Part shown: piece by piece, positions 26,868 to 35,519 of the stretch
How the letters are laid out: every line of letters starts with the position of its first letter
Position numbering within the stretch: position 1 is the stretch's first letter
Position numbers and translations under genes: made by a program
The notes under the pieces: generated by a model
What the model saw: the letters and a program-made list of their open reading frames with translations, nothing else
What the model was told of the DNA's origin: nothing
Databases searched by the model: none
From: Priestia aryabhattai B8W22
GTDB taxonomy: Bacteria; Bacillota; Bacilli; Bacillales; Bacillaceae_H
Assembly (NCBI RefSeq): GCF_000956595.1
Contig: NZ_JYOO01000001.1
Coordinates: forward strand, 124,001 to 188,000
Direction of reading: 5' to 3'
Length of the DNA stretch: 64,000 nt

Positions 26868-27458
26868 TTACGTAATTGTAGATAACTTTTGTGATTGCAC
26901 TTTCTGCTTTTCATGTAACAATTCCAACACATTCACAATCCATGTAATCATCGCTACATATAGCATATTTGATGGCCCTAGAGATAGCATCGTAACAATT
27001 CCAGTTAAAATATCTGGGTGCCTCATTTTATTGCTCGTACCATGGGATAAGACCGTATAGCCTGTTGCGACTACTGCTCCATATACGAGTGCATCTGGTT
27101 TATAAAAAGATGATTTTCGAATACCTGCCAGTAGAAGTAAGCCCCCAGAAAACAATGTACGTAGCCAATCATTTCGTGTGGCAGGATCCATTTGAATCAT
27201 AATATCATCTAGTGGATCTAAACGCGTTTGCTGAAAAAAGATAGATACATAACGAAAAATAGTATTGCGAGAAAGTTGTGAAACATCATAGTGAATAAGC
27301 ATGGTTTGAATGGTGGGTTCTATTCTCACACTCGCTATACCTTTTAAAGCAGAAAACATATGCTCAATTTCCACATGATTTTTCTTATCTCTCAATGCTG
27401 GGATATGAAATCGAATACGACCTGGTATATCATGCAGAACATAGAATTTGGGATTCAT
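26868..27458 (-). CDS. HMA_2-like metal-binding membrane protein
   Basis: Residues 1-70 form an HMA-like domain with HDIPGRIRFHIP in place of the CxxC loop. Two or three membrane helices follow (LRTLFSGGLLLLAGIRK, DALVYGAVVATGYTVLS, MLYVAMITWIVNVLELL) resembling the first helices of the neighbouring ATPase without its catalytic part. GGGAGGG precedes the start, inside the ATPase 3' end; the two genes overlap by 29 bp, so translation is likely coupled. It may be a metal chaperone or a truncated duplicate of the ATPase N-terminus. Confidence 0.75.
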   Translation of the reverse strand: MNPKFYVLHDIPGRIRFHIPALRDKKNHVEIEHMFSALKGIASVRIEPTIQTMLIHYDVSQLSRNTIFRYVSIFFQQTRLDPLDDIMIQMDPATRNDWLRTLFSGGLLLLAGIRKSSFYKPDALVYGAVVATGYTVLSHGTSNKMRHPDILTGIVTMLSLGPSNMLYVAMITWIVNVLELLHEKQKVQSQKLSTIT

Positions 27459-29547
27459 TGGTTTCCCTCCCTAACCATAAGATTCTTGCACTATTTATTA
27501 CTACACCAATAGTGGCCGCATTATGAATAGCTGCTCCCACAATTGGAGAGAAGATACCTAAAGCACCCAATAAAATTGCAATACCATTAATAGCAAACGT
27601 GGCAATAAAGTTTTGTTTAATAATGTTCATGGTCTTTTTAGATAGTTCAACTAACTCAGAAAGCATTTCTGGGTTATCAGACGTAATAATAACGTCACTG
27701 GCTTCTGAAGCAATGTCTGTTCGTTTCGCACCCATCGTTACACCTACATGAGCGTGAGCTAAAGCTGGTGCATCGTTAATGCCGTCACCTACCATCATGA
27801 CAGCTCCTGATTTCCCATACCTTTTTACATAAAAGGCTTTATCCTCTGGCAAAGCCTCTGCATGATACCAGCTCAGTTTTAAGCGAAGCGCCATCTCTCT
27901 TGCAACCGTTCGCTTGTCTCCAGTAAGCATAATGATGTCGTTGATACCTTGATGTCGAAGATTATTCACTGCGCGGTGCATACCAGAACGTATTTTGTCA
28001 AAAATGCTAACTACCCCTACAAGTGTTTGATCATAAGCAACATAAATCACATTTTCGTCGTTTTGCATGTGTTGAAGTAAGTTGGTTGTTTTAACTTTTA
28101 ATTCATTCATAAAGCGTAAACTTCCAACAACAACTCTTTTACCATTTAACCAAGTGGAAATTCCTTTTCCTACCGTTGTTTCTACCTGAGCATTATTGTC
28201 TCTAATCGGAATTAAAATGTTCCAATCTTTCGCTTGCTTCATAATTGCATCAGCAATAGGATGGGTAGAATTTTTCTCAGCTGCTGCAGCTAAACGAATG
28301 ACATCTTCTTGGTTAAAGCCTTCAGCAGCAATTACTTGCTGAACCACAGGCGTTCCTTCTGTAATAGTTCCGGTCTTATCAAGAATAACTGTATTTAGTT
28401 TAGACATCTTTTCAATATGATCACTGCCTTTAACAATAGCCCCTTCTTTTGCAGCACGTCCAATGGATGCATATAAAGCTGTGGCTGTTGATAATTTAAT
28501 TCCGCAAATAAAATCAATAACTAACATACTCATCGCTCTGTTAAGGTTTCGAGTGAAGAAAAATGTAAGCAGTGCCAAGCCAAAAGAAACAGGAACCATT
28601 TTTTCAGCTACTGTATCGGCTATATTTTGAATAGGAGCGCGTTTATCTTGTGCTTCCTCCAACAATTTTACAATTTTAGAGAGGGATGTATCTTCTCCTA
28701 CTTTTTCAACTGTTACCGCAACGTGTCCACTCTGTAAAACACTTCCAGCGTACACATTATCTCCACCACTTACCTCTCGTGGCATATACTCCCCAGTAAT
28801 TGAAGCTTCATCTGCTGTACCGGTCCCCTCTATTATGATTCCATCCACTGGGATCTTTTCTCCAGTAAAAACTACAACCTTATCACCAACTTGAATATCC
28901 TCGACTAAAACCTTTTCTTCAACGCCCCTTTCCTTTACTCTCCAGGCATACGAGACATCTAATTTTAGGACGGAGTGAATATAATGTTTGGTTTGTTCAG
29001 ACGTATAGTCTGTTAATAGTTCACTAATAGTAGACATCAAAGTGATAATTAAAGCCGATCCTGGATTCTTCATATACAAAGAAGCGAATATAGAAGCAGC
29101 CGTTAATGTATTAGCATTACCTTTTCGTTCTTTTAGGACATGAACAACACCATCTTTAATTACATCATAGGAAGTACTAATAGCAGTAAAGGTGCTAAGC
29201 CAATAGGAAAGTGCTTTTACTATAGCAGGATATGAAGAACGCTGAAGGTACCAGTTAACTAAAAAAATAGTTCCACAAGCTATGATAGGTATAGACTTTT
29301 TCCATGAACATGCTGCTTGCGTTAGTGTATGTTTATATTTATGGATGAATGATTTTAGACTGTATAAAGAGAGAGTAATATGATGATAAATGAGTAGACT
29401 TCCGGTTACTTGATTATAGCTTGCAGAATATACCCCTGGAAAAGAGCGTAACCAAGTTTCAATATGGCTTGTTTCTAGCTGTTTAGGTATATAAAATCGG
29501 GTTCTTCCAGGGAGAGAATGAGCTACCTTTACCCCGAACATCATCAC
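27430..29547 (-). CDS. P1B-type metal ATPase, CtpC-like, lacking the CPx motif
   Basis: Pumps a transition metal across the membrane; Mn or Zn is the guess, from the resemblance to CtpC. Order: HMA-like N-domain with HSLPGRTRFYIP (residues 10-21), membrane segments, actuator domain TGEKIPVDG and ITGEY, the phosphorylation site DKTGTITEG, the MLTGDKR hinge, and MVGDGINDAPALAHA. The sixth-helix motif is DFICGIKLSTATAL, so the usual CPC or SPC of P1B pumps is missing and only one cysteine remains. Four bases overlap the upstream gene. Length 705 fits. Metal specificity and the effect of the odd motif are open. Confidence 0.88.
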   Translation of the reverse strand: MMMFGVKVAHSLPGRTRFYIPKQLETSHIETWLRSFPGVYSASYNQVTGSLLIYHHITLSLYSLKSFIHKYKHTLTQAACSWKKSIPIIACGTIFLVNWYLQRSSYPAIVKALSYWLSTFTAISTSYDVIKDGVVHVLKERKGNANTLTAASIFASLYMKNPGSALIITLMSTISELLTDYTSEQTKHYIHSVLKLDVSYAWRVKERGVEEKVLVEDIQVGDKVVVFTGEKIPVDGIIIEGTGTADEASITGEYMPREVSGGDNVYAGSVLQSGHVAVTVEKVGEDTSLSKIVKLLEEAQDKRAPIQNIADTVAEKMVPVSFGLALLTFFFTRNLNRAMSMLVIDFICGIKLSTATALYASIGRAAKEGAIVKGSDHIEKMSKLNTVILDKTGTITEGTPVVQQVIAAEGFNQEDVIRLAAAAEKNSTHPIADAIMKQAKDWNILIPIRDNNAQVETTVGKGISTWLNGKRVVVGSLRFMNELKVKTTNLLQHMQNDENVIYVAYDQTLVGVVSIFDKIRSGMHRAVNNLRHQGINDIIMLTGDKRTVAREMALRLKLSWYHAEALPEDKAFYVKRYGKSGAVMMVGDGINDAPALAHAHVGVTMGAKRTDIASEASDVIITSDNPEMLSELVELSKKTMNIIKQNFIATFAINGIAILLGALGIFSPIVGAAIHNAATIGVVINSARILWLGRETNESQILCSA

Positions 29548-30084
29548 CTTTTCTTTTCCCCCTTATCTTTAATGATGTTGTATGACCAATAAAGTAAGCT
29601 TGCAGAGAAAGCAGGCGCACTTCCAAACGTCTGAATTCCTTTTCCTAATAAAAATAGAACAAATAAACTATCAAAGTCAGCAAAGCCATTAGTTTGCTTT
29701 TTAATCCCTTTATCTATAAATCCAAGTGTATTAGTCATGCCATTCATCAATGTAGCACCTTTGTTTAAAATGGCGTTAGCTGCTATTTGTACGATATAAC
29801 TCATCAGTTCATCTAGCTCTTCCTGGTTAATATGAGGTACAACAAATTGAAGCAGCAAACTTCCGGTTAGTTCTGAAGCTTCCGATGTTAAAATAAGAGG
29901 ATTGTTTTTTTACTTCTTCCGTTAGAGCATGTGCAATGATACGGTGCTTCCAACTGTCACATTGTATACGCAGTCGCCCCGGCATCGCATGCACTACTTT
30001 TATTTTTTGATCACGGAATTGAGACATAATTTTTGGGGCAATAAAAGAGGCACCTAAACCAATTACAGTAGGAAGCATGCTCAT
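29544..30084 (-). pseudogene. HMA_2-like protein, frameshifted at an A7 run
   Basis: The N-terminal part (from ATG 30084) reads VVHAMPGRLRIQ and breaks at the T7 run 29905-29911 (A7 on the coding strand). Removing one A restores a continuous frame: PLILTSEASELTGSLLLQF, a standard HMA beta strand, then INQEELDELMSYI and a hydrophobic C-terminus ending in IIKDKGEKKR. Total length would be about 180 residues. The frameshift splits the gene into an 85-residue and a 104-residue frame. It may be a sequencing error, a true mutation, or slippage; I cannot tell. Confidence 0.75.
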
Positions 30085-30096
30085 CCCTCCCTTTCC

Positions 30097-30405
30097 TTAA
30101 GCTCTATATTCTTCTTGATATATTTGTTCAATAAGTTGAAACCACTCTTCAAGTTCTTTGTTATTTGTCATATGGGAAGCTTTATATGTAATAAGTAAAC
30201 TTCCGGTATCTAACGTAAAGACTGCATCATAGACAAGAACTTGAGACTTCAAATTTAAAATAATTAATTCAACTAGTTTTTTATTCTCTTTCCAAACGGT
30301 TGATCGAAGTCTAATTCTTCCTGGAATAAAATGCACAAGCTCAATTTGTAATTTATGTAGTTTTCTTTCTGCATGTTTCATTAGTATCTTTTCTTTAATA
30401 CTCAT
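30097..30405 (-). CDS. Small HMA_2-like protein
   Basis: 102 residues; VHFIPGRIRLRSTVW carries the H-x2-PGR-x-R signature shared by all four HMA-like domains in this cluster, followed by FTLDTGSLLITYKA, the matching beta strand. No CxxC and no membrane helix. First gene of the unit, 12 bp before the next. Likely a soluble metal-handling or regulatory partner of the ATPase. Confidence 0.75.
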   Translation of the reverse strand: MSIKEKILMKHAERKLHKLQIELVHFIPGRIRLRSTVWKENKKLVELIILNLKSQVLVYDAVFTLDTGSLLITYKASHMTNNKELEEWFQLIEQIYQEEYRA

Positions 30406-30575
30406 TAATATCTAGATACCACCAATCATTTTTCTTTATTTTACCAACTTATATATTTTATAACAATATAAGTATTAAAATAATGTAAATTTTATTACGC
30501 GACAGTAAGCAATAAAATTATCTCTGTTTTAGGATAATGATAGATATATTTTTTATAAAAAGAATTAACCTATAT

Positions 30576-30613
30576 AAAAAAGAATGAAAGGTGTTATTCT
30601 TTCATTCTTTTTC
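30576..30613. terminator. Terminator hairpin between metal cluster and transporter remnants
   Basis: AAAAAGAATGAAAG pairs with CTTTCATTCTTTTT. It ends transcription from the right on the minus strand or from the left. 30406-30575 is AT-rich leader with no gene; the promoter of the metal cluster is expected there. Confidence 0.75.
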
Positions 30614-30722
30614 TTTACTGTAGATGTTTAAAATCTCTTTATTTGATAGGTAAAGAATATTTTATTGATTTTTTATAATACCTCTTTCTTTTTAATTAGT
30701 TCATACTGAATTGTCACCCTCT

Positions 30723-30854
30723 CTACTTCATTTTAGAAATAACTACCCCTATAACCATAATAAAAATTCCTAGTAAGGTTTTTCACGTAGGAGCTTCTTT
30801 AAAGAAAAGGTAACCTATTAATACGGAAATTATTACTTCCATCCCTTTTCGACG
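30723..30854 (-). pseudogene. Remnant of a DMT/SMR-type small multidrug transporter
   Basis: The minus strand encodes RRKGMEVIISVLIGYLFFKE then APT, an in-frame TGA, and KTLLGIFIMVIGVVISKMK. This is the last third of an EmrE/EamA-type transporter (the GYLFFKE...GIFIMVIGVV pattern); the TGA stands where the family often has a tryptophan or serine. The first part of the protein is missing. Confidence 0.6.
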
Positions 30855-30886
30855 TCAGTAGAACAAATGTTAAGTTATGAACAGCT

Positions 30887-31072
30887 TTAAAACCCAAATT
30901 TGATTCCATATCCAATTAACATATTAGCGATTAAAAATAACGGGAAAGCATAAATTTGGTATTTTAATGTAGTCCCAAAAGCTGGATCAATATGCGTATT
31001 TTGATACGAAAACAAAACAGTGATTAGAAATAGGCCAACAAACAGGAAGATTCCACCATACAAATAATTCAT
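30887..31072 (-). CDS. Small two-helix membrane protein
   Basis: Start chosen at ATG 31070-31072 with GAGAGTGG upstream; 61 residues. LYGGIFLFVGLFLITVLFSY and YAFPLFLIANMLIGYGIKFG are two membrane helices joined by a polar loop. Lies just upstream of the transporter remnant on the same strand, as such small proteins often lie beside DMT pumps. I do not recognise a named family. Confidence 0.6.
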   Translation of the reverse strand: MNYLYGGIFLFVGLFLITVLFSYQNTHIDPAFGTTLKYQIYAFPLFLIANMLIGYGIKFGF

Positions 31073-31192
31073 ATATCCACTCTCACTATATTCTAGTGCT
31101 AAATTCAATGATGCTAAGATAAGAAATGGAAAAACTAAATGTATTAATTTTTCCTAGTTATATATCTTATAATTTTTACATAATATATATAA

Positions 31193-31213
31193 AAATCGTA
31201 ATCATTACGTTTT
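31193..31213. promoter_or_regulatory. Zur box upstream of the permease pair
   Basis: AAATCGTAATCATTACGTTTT matches the Bacillus Zur consensus AAATCGTAATNATTACGATTT with one mismatch. It lies about 140 bp before the permease start and gives zinc-dependent repression as the likely control. Confidence 0.88.
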
Positions 31214-31350
31214 GATAAAAGGATATAATAACTATTTTCGAGGTTTTTATCTTTTAAATAAATTTTTTATATTAACTCTTTTTTATGAGGTGCATAACTT
31301 GTTCAAACTCTATCATATAGTTCTAGTAATTGGAGGTGAAACGATAGATT

Positions 31351-32337
31351 ATGACAACTCTATCACAGTTAAGTAAAGACCTAATTGGTGTGCTGTTACT
31401 AATGCTTTTTGGTTACTGTTTTTTCTTTGTTAATATAAATACAAATGATTTAGCCATTCCAGCATCTTTATTAAATGTAAACTCCATTTTTTTAAGCATT
31501 GTACTTGAAGCTATCCCCTTTATCTTGCTGGGAGTATTTGCATCTGCCCTTATTCAAGTATTTGTCTCAGAAGAATTCATTCAACGTCTGATTCCAAAAA
31601 ATCCTTATATAGCTCTTTTACCAGCTGTTCTAGTAAGTGCTCTTTTACCGGTTTGTGAATGTGCCATTATTCCAGTTATAAGGCGTTTATTAAAAAAAGG
31701 AATGCCTCTTCATATCGGCATTGTCATTTTAGTTGGGGCACCCATTTTAAATCCCGTTGTCTTTGCTGCTACTTTTTATGCATTCCAGTCAAATACGTCC
31801 ATCGTCTACAGTCGTATGGGCCTGGCTGCTGTGGCTTGTCTTTTAATTGGTTTATCCGTTTATTTCTTTTTTAAAAATTCAAATCAGCTACGACATGTAC
31901 ACGTTCATGAACATGAAGAAGCAAACGTAGGCAACAAATTAAAACAAACGTTATATCATGCCGGTGATGAATTTTTCGACATGGGCAAATACTTATTATT
32001 TGGTGCACTCGTAGCAAGTCTATTTCAAACCTTTTTAGATAGACAACTATTGACGAACCTTGCAAGCAATGACTATATGTCTTCTGCCGTTATGATGGGA
32101 TTTGCTTATGTACTTTCACTTTGTTCAGAAGCAGATGCTTTTGTTGCTTCATCTTTTTCTCATACATTTTCACCTACAGCTCTTCTTGCCTTTCTACTAT
32201 ATGGACCAATGATGGATTTTAAAAACACCATTATGCTATTGTCCTTTTTTAAAAAACGTTTTGCATTTAGTCTGATTCTTATCATTACTGTGATTGTGTA
32301 TCTTATCGTCATGACTTATGGAATAGTTAGTAGATAG
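31351..32337 (+). CDS. Permease, DUF318/YcgR-like
   Basis: 328-residue membrane protein with about eight helices. EAIPFILLGVFASALIQVFV, the conserved VLVSALLPVCECAIIPVIRR (with the cysteine pair CEC) and GAPILNPVVFAATF are family signatures; the C-terminal half repeats with SLCSEADAFVASSF. A histidine-rich loop HVHVHEHEE (about residues 178-187) suggests metal binding. In B. subtilis ycgR and ycgQ form a Zur-regulated pair, which matches the Zur box here. Role in zinc handling is inference. Confidence 0.85.
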   Translation: MTTLSQLSKDLIGVLLLMLFGYCFFFVNINTNDLAIPASLLNVNSIFLSIVLEAIPFILLGVFASALIQVFVSEEFIQRLIPKNPYIALLPAVLVSALLPVCECAIIPVIRRLLKKGMPLHIGIVILVGAPILNPVVFAATFYAFQSNTSIVYSRMGLAAVACLLIGLSVYFFFKNSNQLRHVHVHEHEEANVGNKLKQTLYHAGDEFFDMGKYLLFGALVASLFQTFLDRQLLTNLASNDYMSSAVMMGFAYVLSLCSEADAFVASSFSHTFSPTALLAFLLYGPMMDFKNTIMLLSFFKKRFAFSLILIITVIVYLIVMTYGIVSR

Positions 32338-32347
32338 GAGAAATGGT

Positions 32348-33310
32348 ATGAATAAAATTGATCAGCAATTTATCATTTATATAAGGGGAATATTACTAAT
32401 TGGTTTTTCCCTCCTCATGTTTAAACTCATATTAACAGGTAAAATCATTCAATTTATTGCGCCTAAAATGATGCCTTTTATATTGTTTTCTTCTGGTACC
32501 TTTTTTTTGTTGGGAATTATACAAATTTGGCGAAGTAGTTTAAATAAGGATTCATCTTGTGAATGCGGTCATGATCATACGGAAAAAGGAAAAATTCGAA
32601 CAACGCTTATTTACTCTTTATTTCTATTGCCTATCATGACGGGCTTTTTATTTTCTAACCACACACTTGATAGTTCGGTTGCAGTAAAAAGAGGATTAAA
32701 TTTTGCAGTTAACAAACCTGATACTCAGCAACAAACCCGAGGTGATAAAAACATCTCTGCCACTAATTCAGAACTAGAAAAAGATACGAATGATTTATTG
32801 TCTGGAAATTCAAATGACACACCAAAGAACGTTCCAACCACACATCAAAATGGTATTGCAGCTAAAGTAGCGCCTAAAGGTTTTTATGAATTACTCGAAA
32901 AGAAGCTACTGGAACAAACGAAAATTTCTATAAATGACACCGCTTATATTCCAGTCATGAGCATTATTGAAAGCAACACAGAGCAGTTCATTGGGAAAAA
33001 AATAGAGGTCAATGGCTTTGTATATCGTGAAAAAGGATTTAAAGATAGCCAATTCGTTGTTGCTCGCTTTGGAATATCTTGTTGTGCAGCAGATGCATCT
33101 GTATACGGCTTATTATCTACACTAGAAAATGCCTCGGCATTAAAAAAAGATACTTGGGTTCATATAAAAGGAATCATACAAAAAACTACGTATAACGGAG
33201 AAAATGTCCCCTATATTCAGGTTCAACAGATTGAGTCCATTGACCAGCCTGATAGCCCGTACGTATATGAACTTTATCAAGGTGAACAACTGATAGACCC
33301 TGAAGAATAA
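32348..33310 (+). CDS. TIGR03943/YcgQ-like membrane-anchored subunit
   Basis: 320 residues: three N-terminal helices, a small DSSCECGHDHTEKG metal-binding loop near residue 74, another helix, a long Gln/Asn/Thr-rich extracytoplasmic linker and a C-terminal domain with IGKKIEVNGFVYREKGF and FGISCCAADASVYGLL. It starts 10 bp after the permease, so the two form an operon. The CxC and HDH residues suggest it presents zinc or another metal to the permease; not demonstrated. Confidence 0.83.
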   Translation: MNKIDQQFIIYIRGILLIGFSLLMFKLILTGKIIQFIAPKMMPFILFSSGTFFLLGIIQIWRSSLNKDSSCECGHDHTEKGKIRTTLIYSLFLLPIMTGFLFSNHTLDSSVAVKRGLNFAVNKPDTQQQTRGDKNISATNSELEKDTNDLLSGNSNDTPKNVPTTHQNGIAAKVAPKGFYELLEKKLLEQTKISINDTAYIPVMSIIESNTEQFIGKKIEVNGFVYREKGFKDSQFVVARFGISCCAADASVYGLLSTLENASALKKDTWVHIKGIIQKTTYNGENVPYIQVQQIESIDQPDSPYVYELYQGEQLIDPEE

Positions 33311-33456
33311 AAAGACTATAAGGTATGTGTATGCTACCAAGGTCCAGCTACACATAATGTATTCGTTACGTTAGATAGTTGGGAAGTACAGTGCTGTTTA
33401 AAAAAACTATACTTTTTAGAGCTTCTGTATTGAAGAAAACTTACTATTAGAAAAAT

Positions 33457-33493
33457 AAAAAGCCACCCAGTATTTGCAGGACAGGTGGCTTTT
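33457..33493 (+). repeat. GCCACC stem-loop
   Basis: AAAAAGCCACC pairs with GGTGGCTTTT, followed by CACTATTAAAATGCATGT. A related stem-loop at 33771-33804 is followed by AAAATGCATGT too. It could terminate the YcgQ-like gene. Confidence 0.55.
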
Positions 33494-33562
33494 CACTATT
33501 AAAATGCATGTGCAGAAGTATAATAACATATTATTTCCATAAAAACTATATTTTTCCGAACG

Positions 33563-33742
33563 AGCATATATATAAAATGTGCACTTTTTATTCACCTTAT
33601 CTTCAATCACCCGGAGAGAAAAACCCGTTATATCAGGGATGTATAAAAAGCTGCATAAAGTAAGTCGTGATATTATCTTAAACCTCTTGTGGCACAAGGG
33701 GTTCTTTTTGTCGTGTGTACCGGAAGAGTGTTTATGTTAACT
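33563..33742 (+). repeat. Intergenic repeat B, copy 2
   Basis: Matches 16797-16979 in the blocks AGCATATATATAAAA, CTTTTTAT, TATCAGGGATGTATAAAAAG, the AACC...GGTTCTTTTTG hairpin, CCGGAAGAG and TTATGTTAACTAA. The hairpin stem is changed but still pairs here (AACCTCTTG with CAAGGGGTT). This occupies most of the 33311-33897 gap, where I see no gene. Confidence 0.5.
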
Positions 33743-33770
33743 AACTATATATCATATATAATTAAAAAGG

Positions 33771-33804
33771 AGAAAAGCCACTGGCGTATATCAGTGGCTT
33801 TTCT
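33771..33804. terminator. AGCCACTG stem-loop
   Basis: AGAAAAGCCACTG (33771-33783) pairs perfectly with CAGTGGCTTTTCT (33792-33804). It stands between repeat B and the RsbR-like gene and may terminate the latter on the minus strand. Confidence 0.6.
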
Positions 33805-33897
33805 AAAATGCATGTCGTCAACTCAACAAGGAGTTAGGATTTCCAAATAGAAGCTTCACAGCGTCTGGTGTAGTTTGCTCATAATCCATAAAAATAT

Positions 33898-34731
33898 TCA
33901 CATTAAAGATTCTGTAAATGAATTTGTATACTGAACAGCTTGATGTAAACTAGAGAAACTTCTAACTCCCTCAACTTTTATTCCTAAGCTCACCATGGTT
34001 TGAGCGATTTCTGGACGTATCCCACTGATAACGACTTCAATTCCTAATAACTGTAGTCCAGCTATTACTTTAAACAGTTGATCTGCTACCATCGTATCAA
34101 TAATGGGCACAGCTGATAAGTCAATAATAAGCCATTTTAATTTATAATGGCTTCCTTTCTCTAAAGCACTCTCCATCAAATACTGTGCCCGTTTGGTATC
34201 TAAATCACCTACTAAAGGAAGGATGCCTATTTCTTCTGTCATACGAACAACGGGAACAGATAACTCATCAATGGCATATTGAGCGTAATTTATTTTTTCA
34301 GTGTAGTCTTTTACATACGACTTACTTACGAACTGAATGGCATTATCTACAATGCTATTAAAGTGAGAAATGATTTGATAAAAAGCATCGAGGGAAAAAT
34401 CATTATTCTTTGCTTCTTCTTTTATTATTTCTCCGATTACATCTCGATAATAGCTAATCTCCTCTAAAGCTAGGTTTAATGGTAGTCCATGATTGACTAA
34501 TAAATTAGCCATATTGTTTCCCCACTGTGCCATGACTTCATTTGCTGCCTCTTTTTCCACCAAAAGAGAATCGGCATAAGTGGTAAGAAGGTCCAAGCGA
34601 AAAGTAGTCAACTCTGTATAGATATTATGAGACGTTGCAAGATCTAGTCTTTTATTTTCAGCTAACTTTTCTTTTCGTTGCAAAATAGTTTCTTTAATTG
34701 CATGTAATTTTTCTTGTTGTATATACTGCAA
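33898..34731 (-). CDS. RsbR-family stressosome protein (STAS domain)
   Basis: 277 residues. The N-terminal helical sensor-like half ends near residue 150 and a STAS domain follows (ELSVPVVRMTEEIGILPLVG to the end). KWLIIDLSAVPIIDTMVADQ with the phospho-acceptor-type threonine and ISGIRPEIAQTMVSLG are the RsbR/RsbS core. In Bacillus such proteins form the stressosome that releases RsbT to activate sigma-B. No rsbT or kinase is adjacent, so it is an orphan co-antagonist like RsbRB, RC or RD. Confidence 0.87.
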   Translation of the reverse strand: MQYIQQEKLHAIKETILQRKEKLAENKRLDLATSHNIYTELTTFRLDLLTTYADSLLVEKEAANEVMAQWGNNMANLLVNHGLPLNLALEEISYYRDVIGEIIKEEAKNNDFSLDAFYQIISHFNSIVDNAIQFVSKSYVKDYTEKINYAQYAIDELSVPVVRMTEEIGILPLVGDLDTKRAQYLMESALEKGSHYKLKWLIIDLSAVPIIDTMVADQLFKVIAGLQLLGIEVVISGIRPEIAQTMVSLGIKVEGVRSFSSLHQAVQYTNSFTESLM

Positions 34732-34762
34732 AGTGTCCCTCCTTTTATCTTAAAAAGCAAAT

Positions 34763-34792
34763 AGTCCTCTAATAGATGAGGATTAGAGGACT
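34763..34792. terminator. Stem-loop upstream of the RsbR-like gene
   Basis: AGTCCTCTAAT (34763-34773) pairs with ATTAGAGGACT (34782-34792). No T tract; role unclear. The 34793-35448 stretch shows no gene. Confidence 0.5.
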
Positions 34793-35314
34793 AAGCATAT
34801 TGAAAAGTGTATTGATAATGATGAAATGTTAAGTTGCTTATATTCTTTATTTAGTTGTATAGTGCCCCTAAATCATAACACACCTTTATGACAGGACTAT
34901 TTCAGATAAGTTACAACATATGTATAAAATTAAACTTTTTTACATCCCAGAATATTAAATTTGTAAATAGATATGTTAACTAAAAAGAGACGGTTTAAAA
35001 CATCTTTTTTATTGCATACCTCTAAGGGATTTTGTCCTAAGTAAATTGTAGGTATTTCATAAACAATAATTAACATCACTATTTATATTCTTCGTAATAG
35101 GAAATGGTTATTCCCTCCTCATGTTATATATCTTCTGATCTTTTAAGGAATTATCATATTCATGGTAATTAAATAGAAAATTTATAAACATTTAAGGTTA
35201 TTATGTTTTTCCTGATATAAATTAAATCAAAAGCACAATAAGTCTTTATTTTATACAAAAGAGTAAATGTAAAAACTATCTTATAAAATTGAAACTTTTA
35301 CTATTTATTCTTAT

Positions 35315-35326
35315 TGACGACAAATA
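35315..35326. repeat. TGACGACAAATA motif, copy 1
   Basis: Preceded by ACTTTTAC and TTATTC. Copies in the same context at 39797-39808 and 59639-59650 (the latter TGACGATAAATA). Meaning unknown. Confidence 0.35.
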
Positions 35327-35448
35327 GCGCATTCTTCTACGTGAACGTCGAGAGTGTTCCATGAAAAAAAGCATTTAGGTGGTACTTGGAGTATAAAAAA
35401 TAGCATGGTTTGAATGGCAGTTGGTATTTTTTGACGTGTATACAGAAA

Positions 35449-35485
35449 ATAAGCCACCTAGGGATATCCAAAGTAGGTGGCTTAT
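35449..35485 (-). terminator. Terminator of the symporter-aspartase operon
   Basis: ATAAGCCACCTA (35449-35460) pairs with TAGGTGGCTTAT (35474-35485); on the minus strand it is followed by TTTTC. Confidence 0.75.
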
Positions 35486-35519
35486 ACGATAAACTTAATA
35501 TGAAGCACGCTTTCGAAAA

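Noticed and set aside
33416-33697. 93-codon minus-strand frame over repeat B
   Set aside because: No ribosome binding site, no recognisable composition, and the DNA is better explained as an intergenic repeat with hairpins.
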